Shown: positions 57,399 to 64,000 of the stretch, one piece after another | Position numbering within the stretch: position 1 is the stretch's first letter | How the letters are laid out: the number at the start of each line of letters is the position of its first letter | Assembly: GCA_021286645.1 (NCBI GenBank) | Contig: JAJTBZ010000035.1 | Span: 1 to 64,000 of the forward strand | Length of the DNA stretch: 64,000 nt | Reading direction: 5' to 3' | Source: Ignavibacteria bacterium | Lineage (GTDB): Bacteria; Bacteroidota; Ignavibacteria; Ignavibacteriales; Ignavibacteriaceae | Notes under the pieces: model-generated | What the model was told of the DNA's origin: nothing | Database searches by the model: none | What the model saw: only the letters and a program-made list of their open reading frames with translations | Translations under genes and position numbers: made by a program

Positions 57399-58700
57399 AT
57401 GAAAAAGTTATTTATCCTTACCCTTTTACTGAACTTTGCCCTGCTGCATGCACAAAACATGCTGCCGGTGCCGGAGCAATTGCAGTCTTTAACAAAAGCA
57501 GCTTTACAAAATTTTCCGAAGATGCAGACACTCGATAAAATGGTACAATTAAGTACTCTGAAAACAGAAATGAGTTCAGCGGGTTATTTGCCAATTCTGA
57601 ATCTTGATGCTTCGTATGTTTACCTAAACCCTTTTTCCAGTGTAAGTATTCCTACAGGTCCAGGCGTAGTTAAGTCAATGCAAATGAATCCTGCGGATAA
57701 TTATAGTGCAATGGTAAACCTTGTGCAACCGGTAATAGATTTTAAGACCACCGCCAATGTTGAACGTGCTAAAAGTGATGAAGCGGTATCTCTTGCTACT
57801 CGAGAGAATTACCGTACCCAGCTAGCGTACCAAATTGCGCAAATATATTATAGCATAATATTCCTAAATAAGAGTATTACCGTTCAACAATTGCAACTTC
57901 ATTTAGTAAAATCGAATCTGGATTTAATTACAACAAAATTAAAAAATGGGGATGCACTTACCTACGATTTAGTCACTATGCAGGTACGGTTTACCAACAT
58001 AGAAAACTATATAACCGAATTACAAACACAATTACGTAAGCAGTATACCATATTGCAAACTCTCACCGGCATTCAGGATGGAGTTATCAATGATTCTACA
58101 TTCAGCTCCGCTTACCTTGACGCTGCAAAAGAAAGTGTTCTGGAAACTGCTTTTACAAACAACACTGATATGATTCTGGCTCAGAACAAAGTAATACTTG
58201 CAGAAAAAGATTTAACATTTGCAAAAAAATTATACTTGCCAACCTTAAGTGTTATAGCCGGAGCCGGATATAAAAACGGATTTGCTCCTGATATATTTTC
58301 GGTACAATTTAACTATAATTATGGCGTAGCGATAAACGTGCCTTTATTCCCTGCTTCCCGGCCCTATTTACAAACAGATTTAGCCGCTACCGGGCTGGAG
58401 GCCGCGAAATCAGATTTACAGTTTCAAAAAATTTCAGTCTCACGTGATGTAAACAACGCGCTGGATGAAGTTGTAAAAAATGAGAAAAAATATATGAGCA
58501 TGGATACATTATTAAAGCAGGCAAAATTGGCTGTTGAACTTGCTACTGAACGGTTTCGTGAAGGCGTAATAACAAGTGTTGAATTATTAAGTGCTGAAAC
58601 CAGTTATCAGGACGCTCAACTAAGTAAATTGCAGACTGAGTACAGTCTTCTGCTCTCCAAGCTCGAGCTCAATCGTCTCTCCGGAAAACGCTGGTGGTAA
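57399..58700 (+). CDS. tolC: TolC-family outer-membrane efflux channel
   Basis: About 433 residues from the second in-frame ATG (57399), which starts the signal peptide MKKLFILTLLLNFALLHAQ; the first ATG is 6 bp earlier. Two repeated halves have typical long helices (LDKMVQLSTLKTEMSSAGYL, LAEKDLTFAKKLYLPTLSV) and closing VELLSAETSYQDAQLSKLQ. Third gene of the efflux operon. Confidence 0.93.
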   Translation: MKKLFILTLLLNFALLHAQNMLPVPEQLQSLTKAALQNFPKMQTLDKMVQLSTLKTEMSSAGYLPILNLDASYVYLNPFSSVSIPTGPGVVKSMQMNPADNYSAMVNLVQPVIDFKTTANVERAKSDEAVSLATRENYRTQLAYQIAQIYYSIIFLNKSITVQQLQLHLVKSNLDLITTKLKNGDALTYDLVTMQVRFTNIENYITELQTQLRKQYTILQTLTGIQDGVINDSTFSSAYLDAAKESVLETAFTNNTDMILAQNKVILAEKDLTFAKKLYLPTLSVIAGAGYKNGFAPDIFSVQFNYNYGVAINVPLFPASRPYLQTDLAATGLEAAKSDLQFQKISVSRDVNNALDEVVKNEKKYMSMDTLLKQAKLAVELATERFREGVITSVELLSAETSYQDAQLSKLQTEYSLLLSKLELNRLSGKRWW

Positions 58701-58706
58701 TTACTC

Positions 58707-58741
58707 AGCCCCGTGCCTAATTACTATTTAAGCACGGGGCT
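58707..58741 (+). terminator. Hairpin after the efflux operon
   Basis: AGCCCCGTGC (58707-58716) and GCACGGGGCT (58732-58741) pair perfectly, beginning 7 bp after the tolC stop. The T tract is weak. Confidence 0.7.
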
Positions 58742-58807
58742 ATACTAATTTCCCCTGCCTTTCTCTTCCATGTCTTATTAATATTGACCTTTGCTTTATA
58801 TTTAATA

Positions 58808-59380
58808 ATGGACTTAAAATATTTTCAACAGGTATTTACAACGGATTTCCCTCTGAATAAGGACGGGCTTGATGAATTATATAGCTCATTAACGTACCGT
58901 ATTTTCCCGAAGAACTCTCTTTTACTTTCGGCAGGAGAACGCGAACAGGAATTGCGGTTTATTAATAATGGCTGCATCCGTGAGTATTATATAAAAGATA
59001 CAGTAGAAGTAAACAGCAATTTTTTTATCACTCCGCAATTTGTGAATGATTTCACTTCGTTTATCGATGCAGTTCCTTCAAAAAAATATCTCGAGACTCT
59101 GCAACAGACAGAGCTATTAACCATCAGTCGGGATGTTTTTTATAATTTACTTACTCGCTACCAATGCGGCAAAACTTTCATAGATCAGAACTTTAAGATG
59201 CTTTTAAGGGAAAAAGAAAATGAAGAGTTCTACCGCTTAACTTTCTCTCCTGAAGAAAATTATCTTTCAATAGTCAAACGCAGGCCGGAGTGGTTACAAA
59301 ATGTTCCCCAATATCATATCGCTTCATATCTGGGGATAACGCCCGAATCACTCAGTCGTCTTCGACGAAAATCCAGATAG
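58808..59380 (+). CDS. Crp/Fnr-like cyclic-nucleotide-binding-fold regulator
   Basis: 190 residues from ATG 58808. N-terminal cupin-like cNMP fold (YRIFPKNSLLLSAGEREQELRFINNGCIREYY) and C-terminal HTH (YHIASYLGITPESLSRLRRK). The residues that bind cAMP phosphate are not conserved, as in many Bacteroidota members of this family. Target unknown; it sits downstream of the efflux operon. Confidence 0.9.
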   Translation: MDLKYFQQVFTTDFPLNKDGLDELYSSLTYRIFPKNSLLLSAGEREQELRFINNGCIREYYIKDTVEVNSNFFITPQFVNDFTSFIDAVPSKKYLETLQQTELLTISRDVFYNLLTRYQCGKTFIDQNFKMLLREKENEEFYRLTFSPEENYLSIVKRRPEWLQNVPQYHIASYLGITPESLSRLRRKSR

Positions 59381-59529
59381 CTCCCCTGTTGACAGGTTAT
59401 CCTCATTTCTTCATTTCAGTTTCACGTTCACTGCCAAAAATTCTATCTGCTATTTCTTGATTTGAATCAATGGATTACTGTTCTACATTTTCTACAATTA
59501 TACTGCAATTATAATTTTTTGAGGACGAA

Positions 59530-60294
59530 TTGAAAATACATCATATCAGAAATGCCACATTTGTTTTTGAAACAAACCGGGCGAAGATACTCGTTGATCC
59601 TATGCTTGCTCCGGCGGGCAATGGATTACCATACACATTATTTCGGCATCCGGCACATAAAAACCCTTTAGTGCAATTACCCCCAAATACCGATAAAATT
59701 CTTGAGAATATTACATTCGCGGTAATCACTCATCTGCATCCGGATCACCTTGATCAGCATGGCATCGCATTTCTTATTAGCCATAAAATTCCGGTAGTTT
59801 GTTGCAAGGCACATGAAAACACTCTGAGAAAAAAAAGGTTACATATACTGGCTTCGATTGCATTGAATGAGAGTGTAAACATAATGGAATGGGAAATCAC
59901 TTCAATACCATGTCAACACGGAACTGGTTTAATCGGTAAGTTGATGGGAACAGTTTCAGGGTTCTTTTTGCAAAATGCAACTAATGAGTCTATATATATA
60001 AGCAGTGACACTATACTCACAAAGGAAATCCGTAACGCCCTGGAAATACTAAAACCGGGGATAACGGTGATAGCCTGTGGCGGGGCACAATTGGATATAG
60101 GTAAAAATATTTTAATGTCTCATTCCGATATACTTGAGACGGTTACATTAGCTCCAAATCACGTCTATGCAAATCACATGGAAGCATTGAATCACTGCCC
60201 TATAACCCGTTCTGCACTATCTCAATCTCTTGCAAGTCATGAACTTCTGGCAAGAGTATGGATTCCTGAAGACGGTGATACGAGAATATTTTAA
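59530..60294 (+). CDS. MBL-fold (UlaG/UPF0173-like) metal-dependent hydrolase
   Basis: 254 residues, starting at TTG with GAGGA 7 bp upstream. FVFETNRAKILVDPML and the zinc motif THLHPDHLD (HxHxDH) are clear; further ligands lie in SIPCQHG, ISSDTI and VYANHMEALNHC. Function unassigned; UlaG-like enzymes act as lactonases or phosphodiesterases. Single gene with its own terminator. Confidence 0.9.
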   Translation: MKIHHIRNATFVFETNRAKILVDPMLAPAGNGLPYTLFRHPAHKNPLVQLPPNTDKILENITFAVITHLHPDHLDQHGIAFLISHKIPVVCCKAHENTLRKKRLHILASIALNESVNIMEWEITSIPCQHGTGLIGKLMGTVSGFFLQNATNESIYISSDTILTKEIRNALEILKPGITVIACGGAQLDIGKNILMSHSDILETVTLAPNHVYANHMEALNHCPITRSALSQSLASHELLARVWIPEDGDTRIF

Positions 60295-60304
60295 TTTCTT
60301 ATAC

Positions 60305-60337
60305 AAAAGCGTCTTGGCATACTGCCGGGCGCTTTTT
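60305..60337 (+). terminator. Terminator of the MBL-fold gene
   Basis: AAAAGCG pairs with CGCTTTT, with an inner GGCA/TGCC stem, then a T run. It begins 11 bp after the stop. Confidence 0.75.
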
Positions 60338-60779
60338 AGCCCTCCGCCAGGGTTCCCTCCTTAGCATAGATAGTGCCGCTATTCATATATAATATTACCA
60401 ACATGCTGAAAACGTCAATCAATTCTATATTCACCCGTTAGGATTTTTCTATTGGAGTTTATTCTGTTCTTTTCACTATCCATCGAATACACGATAAGAT
60501 TCCACCCAGTTTAAGCTATGATTTAAAATTGCTAATTACTACAATACTGCCCGCTCCCATTATTAAGAGTATAGCTTTAATCGCTAGCCAGTTTCTTCAA
60601 TAAGGCACTTTATGGCTTCCACATTGTTGCGTTAGGCATAATTACCAACTCGAGAAACTCATGCGGTATTTCTACACTGAAACAAGTCAAAGCTTAAATT
60701 TTTCTATATCAGCAACACAAAATATCTTTGAACCCTTTCTGAGAACTTAATATCTCATGGATAAAATATTTGAGATATT
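60338..60779. other. Intergenic region
   Basis: 442 bp before the flavoprotein operon. AT-rich; the direct duplicates TTTGAGATATT/ATCTCATGG near the start codon are the only visible pattern. No gene recognised. Confidence 0.4.
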
Positions 60780-61946
60780 ATGAAAAATATACTTGTTGTT
60801 GGCGGTGGTTTCGCCGGTGTTCAAAGTGCAATAGAGTTAGCTAAAGAGAAAAAATTTTCGGTCACCCTTCTTTCCGATAGAGATTATCTGTTTCTCTACC
60901 CAATTTCAATATGGATACCAACAGGTGAGAAAAAATTTAAAGATGTAGCTTTACCACTTTCTGAGATAAGCAAAGCTCACGGATTTTCCCTTATAAAAGA
61001 TAAGGTTGAGAGTATTTCTGCTGCAGCAAATACGGTGATATGTACACAAAATAGTTATCAGTACGATTATCTGGTTATTGCAACAGGCGCTGCAAAAATT
61101 CAACATAAGGGTATGGGGAATACACTTTCAATTTGCGGAAATCCCGAAGTATCTCTCGACATAAAGAATAGATTAGATACATTAATTCAAAAAAAGCATG
61201 GCAAAATTGCAATCGGGTTTGGTGGCAATCCTAAGGATAAATCCGCAGTACGCGGGGGCCCTGCATTCGAGTTAATGTTTAATATACACAATTTATTAAA
61301 AAAGAAAGGAATCCGGCAAAACTTCGAGCTTACATTTTTTGCGCCAATGGAGTCACCAGGTGAAAGAATGGGGCAAAAATCGCTAAGCATGCTCGATGCT
61401 CTTTTCAAATCGTATAATATAGGAAAGATGTTTGGTAAAAAGATTACCGAATTCGCTCCCGGCGCTGTTATATTTGAAGATGGCTCACAATTGGAATCGG
61501 ATTTGATTCTATTTATACCTGCTTCTACCGGGGCCGATTTTCTTTCTAATTCCGATATTCCTCTTACCGATTCAGGATTTGTAAAGATAGATGATACCTG
61601 TCAGGTATCCGGATCTGCAAATATCTATGCAGTTGGAGATGCAGCGGCAATCAAAGGTCCGGCATGGATTGCGAAACAAGGACATATTGCAGAGATAATG
61701 GGACGAATAGCAGCTCAGAATATTGTTGCTACAGAGAATGGTATTTTACGTAAATCAACATATCCGCCGCATCTCAATATTTTATGTATTATGGATACAG
61801 GTAATGGCGCTGCTTTTGTTTATAGAGATTCAAAATATGCCTTTGCCATACCAATGCCTGGTTTGGGGCATTGGCTTAAGCGTGGATGGGGGCAGTATGC
61901 GAAGCTTACGAAAAAAGGTCTTTTTCCACGTTTACCAGGGTTGTAA
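60780..61946 (+). CDS. FAD/NAD(P)-binding oxidoreductase (NDH-2/sulfide:quinone reductase-like)
   Basis: 388 residues. Dinucleotide fold VVGGGFAGVQSAIELA at 6-21, YLVIATGA, second fold around IAIGFGGNPK and FAD-binding NIYAVGDAAAI. The C-terminal part with LGHWLKRGWGQYAKL is membrane-surface-like. Family members oxidise NADH or sulfide and reduce quinone; which one applies is not clear from cysteine positions. Forms an operon with the DUF1847 gene 5 bp downstream. Confidence 0.88.
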   Translation: MKNILVVGGGFAGVQSAIELAKEKKFSVTLLSDRDYLFLYPISIWIPTGEKKFKDVALPLSEISKAHGFSLIKDKVESISAAANTVICTQNSYQYDYLVIATGAAKIQHKGMGNTLSICGNPEVSLDIKNRLDTLIQKKHGKIAIGFGGNPKDKSAVRGGPAFELMFNIHNLLKKKGIRQNFELTFFAPMESPGERMGQKSLSMLDALFKSYNIGKMFGKKITEFAPGAVIFEDGSQLESDLILFIPASTGADFLSNSDIPLTDSGFVKIDDTCQVSGSANIYAVGDAAAIKGPAWIAKQGHIAEIMGRIAAQNIVATENGILRKSTYPPHLNILCIMDTGNGAAFVYRDSKYAFAIPMPGLGHWLKRGWGQYAKLTKKGLFPRLPGL

Positions 61947-61951
61947 GTAAT

Positions 61952-62494
61952 ATGAATTGTACGTCGTGTACTGCAAAATCATGCAGGCAGTCAATAAGTT
62001 GTGGTGCAGAGAGATTCGGTAAAGAAACACTGCAAAATACATATCAGGAGGCACCGAATCAGGCTATTGTACAGGCTGCCGCTGATTTGGTTGATAATGG
62101 GAAGGCCGGAACACTCTCCCGCTTACAGGAACTTGTTCAATTCTGTAAATCGATGAATTACCAAAAAGTAGGGCTTGCTTATTGCTATGGAATGGAAAAA
62201 GATGCTATAGCTATTAGAAATTTCTTTAAATCAAATAATATTTCAATAACAGCAATATCCTGCACCGTCGGGGGTGTAAACCAAAATGAAATAAACTCTC
62301 AAAGTTGTACCGAAAAAGTAAGTTGTAACCCGATTGGGCAGGCTGAACAACTAAATGCAGAAAATGCAGACTTTGTGATGATCATGGGTATTTGCCTGGG
62401 GCATGATATTCTTTTACAGAAAAATCTGAAATGTGATTTTTCTACGATATTGGTCAAAGATCGGGTTTATCCGAATAAGTTATCGGTAAACTAA
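61952..62494 (+). CDS. DUF1847 cysteine-rich metal-binding protein
   Basis: 180 residues from ATG 61952. The N-terminal cluster CTSCTAKSCRQSISC, then VGLAYCYGMEKDA, AISCTVGG, SCNPIGQA and MGICLGHDIL are the DUF1847 pattern, with about ten cysteines suited to an Fe-S or other metal site. It follows the flavoprotein by 5 bp, so a redox partnership is plausible. Confidence 0.88.
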   Translation: MNCTSCTAKSCRQSISCGAERFGKETLQNTYQEAPNQAIVQAAADLVDNGKAGTLSRLQELVQFCKSMNYQKVGLAYCYGMEKDAIAIRNFFKSNNISITAISCTVGGVNQNEINSQSCTEKVSCNPIGQAEQLNAENADFVMIMGICLGHDILLQKNLKCDFSTILVKDRVYPNKLSVN

Positions 62495-62545
62495 TGTTTT
62501 GCCCGAGTAGCTTATGCATCGAAATTTGCACTGTTATCTGATTTA

Positions 62546-63184
62546 TCAATCCCGATGTATTCGTGAAAATACTTGCCCGGCAGACATAGCTCCCAAAACC
62601 GGGGCTGCCAGATAAATCCATAAACTATGATAGTTACCCGAGACAACCGCGGGACCGAAAGATCTCGCGGGGTTCATGGATGCCCCGCTAACCGGACCGC
62701 CTATAAGAGCTTCTAAAAATATTATCCCGCCAATTATAAGTCCGGTATGCGATTCTATGCGCCGTGAAGAACTTGCCTGGAGAATAGCGAGCATCAACAA
62801 AAATGTAAATAGCAACTCTATTAGAAATGATTGAATTTCCGGACCAACAGGCTGCGTAGCTCCCAACCCCCTGTTCCCGGGAAAAATTATATGCAACACA
62901 AATGCCGCGCTTACCGCGCCAAGTAATTGAGCTAATATATAGCTAATAACATTCGTCCCTGATAACCGCTTAAAACGCCAGAATACAATGCTTACAGCCG
63001 GATTAAAATGAGCCCCGGAAATTTCTGAAAATAAATAAATCAATACCGCAACGGTTAGCCCAAAACTTAATGCAATCCCCTGCTGACTAATGCTGTTTGT
63101 GAATGCTTCATGAACAATTATTGCACCTGTACCGCAAAAAACAATAAAGAATGCACCGATAAATTCGACAATATATTTTTTCAT
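62546..63184 (-). CDS. MIP-family aquaporin/glycerol channel
   Basis: 212 residues, six TM helices plus two half-helices with NPA motifs: GAHFNPAVSI and SMNPARSFGPAV. Transports water or small neutral solutes. It overlaps the CobW-type GTPase gene by ATGA (63181-63184), an unusual partner. Confidence 0.95.
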   Translation of the reverse strand: MKKYIVEFIGAFFIVFCGTGAIIVHEAFTNSISQQGIALSFGLTVAVLIYLFSEISGAHFNPAVSIVFWRFKRLSGTNVISYILAQLLGAVSAAFVLHIIFPGNRGLGATQPVGPEIQSFLIELLFTFLLMLAILQASSSRRIESHTGLIIGGIIFLEALIGGPVSGASMNPARSFGPAVVSGNYHSLWIYLAAPVLGAMSAGQVFSRIHRD

Positions 63185-64000
63185 TTGGCCTGATCTGTCA
63201 ATCTATGAGTTGGATTAGGGAAGCCTGGAGTAAAATAACTTATATTTTGTTCAATTACTCTGATATTGCTTTGTGAATTAAATTCACTAATAGTATCTGC
63301 CACAATTAATCGTAATTTCTCCGGCGTTGTTTGTACCCGTGCATTCATAGCTAAATGCAGCGAACTGGCTTCATGTAACCTGATTCTATTTTCGGTGGTA
63401 TTATCTGTTATAGTTGTAAAGCTAATCTTTTGCGAGCCATCGGGGGTTTTAATCATGAATTTCACATGACCAATCGGCAGATTTAGTTCACGTACTTTCA
63501 GTATTATTGAATGAATTATATTATTTGCGGTATTAACAGTTATCTCATCATCACTCTCAATAACTACCTCTTCATCGAGCCAGGCCAGATGTGCCTCACC
63601 CGCCCCGTACTTTGTATAGTCCAACTGAATTGTTTCACGTTTCGTTTTAACAGATTGCGTTTGGAGTACATTAATCCATTTTTCAATTGACTCTGTATTT
63701 AGTGAATTCTGGTAAAGAATTATCTTATAACTTTCCAGCTTTGCAGTAAACCGCTTCAATTCCATCAACTCTTTCTCAGATAACAGATCACATTTATTAA
63801 CCACTAATATTTCTGATTCTTCCAGCTGTTTTTGCCAGATATAGTTTGTATCATCATTAAACGGCAACTGAATATCTCTCGCGAACTGTAATAGCATATT
63901 GGCATCAACAAAAACCGAATAGGTAATAGCTTCAATATGATAATGCGCGTATCGAGTGAGCGGATTGACAACAGTGGCTATCAGATCTGTGCACGAACCT
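63181..64000 (-). CDS. CobW/UreG-type GTPase (partial, N-terminus beyond window)
   Basis: The frame is open to the right edge; upstream codons read GSCTDLIATVVNPLTRYAHY, so the real start is outside. Visible are the G-domain end with G4 motif VNKCDLL and a C-terminal domain of about 150 residues ending PTHRLTDQAK. CobW-family GTPases insert metals (Zn, Co, Ni). No Cys-rich metal motif is seen in the visible part. Coupled to the aquaporin gene by ATGA. Confidence 0.85.
   Translation of the reverse strand, partial: GSCTDLIATVVNPLTRYAHYHIEAITYSVFVDANMLLQFARDIQLPFNDDTNYIWQKQLEESEILVVNKCDLLSEKELMELKRFTAKLESYKIILYQNSLNTESIEKWINVLQTQSVKTKRETIQLDYTKYGAGEAHLAWLDEEVVIESDDEITVNTANNIIHSIILKVRELNLPIGHVKFMIKTPDGSQKISFTTITDNTTENRIRLHEASSLHLAMNARVQTTPEKLRLIVADTISEFNSQSNIRVIEQNISYFTPGFPNPTHRLTDQAK

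Overview
The window is chromosomal DNA from a Gram-negative bacterium of the Bacteroidota/Chlorobiota side, most likely the Ignavibacteria/Kapabacteria branch. Four complete secreted proteins end in a type IX secretion (T9SS) C-terminal domain, three of them with the NYPNPFNPxTTI-like motif common in that branch. Many genes start with signal peptides or lipoboxes. No ribosomal or other core gene cluster is present, so the lineage is an inference from protein style.

Layout: (1) 1-8.3 kb holds a very large secreted M6-type metalloprotease with an Ig-like repeat array (cut by the left edge), a YeiH-type transporter, a GH25 lysozyme and a T9SS beta-propeller protein. (2) 8.4-21 kb holds a LytS/LytTR two-component pair, an MDR oxidoreductase, an operon of outer-membrane-like protein + S41 peptidase + esterase/TPR, an orphan TPR sensor kinase and a T9SS YCF48-like repeat protein. 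(3) 21-30 kb holds an XRE regulator next to peptide deformylase, a T9SS serine hydrolase, small enzymes, a LysE exporter and a membrane protein/winged-helix pair behind a perfect palindrome. (4) 30-37 kb is an array of truncated RHS cores with different C-terminal tips, each followed by an exported candidate immunity protein. All three intact tips resemble peptidoglycan hydrolases, and a fourth core is a relic with a nonsense codon. (5) 37-43.5 kb holds a T9SS delta-60 repeat protein, a YqeY-like protein, two VOC proteins and a Cache-domain kinase. (6) 43.9-50.9 kb is a type I restriction system in the order hsdM-hsdS-prrC-hsdR. It carries a PrrC-like anticodon nuclease with the R-x3-E...H triad and an HsdS with a 12-bp slippable repeat. 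(7) 52.5-53.24 kb holds a real tRNA-Asp followed by five tandem tRNA-Asp-derived elements, four of them preceded by a terminator-like hairpin in the plus-strand map. In these the anticodon arm, and usually part of the T-arm, is replaced by another hairpin. (8) 53.3-64 kb holds a MarR-like regulator divergent from an EmrA-EmrB-TolC efflux operon, a Crp/Fnr-like regulator, an MBL-fold hydrolase, a flavoprotein + DUF1847 pair, and an aquaporin coupled to a CobW-type GTPase that runs off the right edge.

Best candidates for something new: the wall-targeting RHS tip reservoir (4), the tRNA-Asp-derived hairpin array beside the restriction island (7), and the PrrC-armed phase-variable type I system (6).
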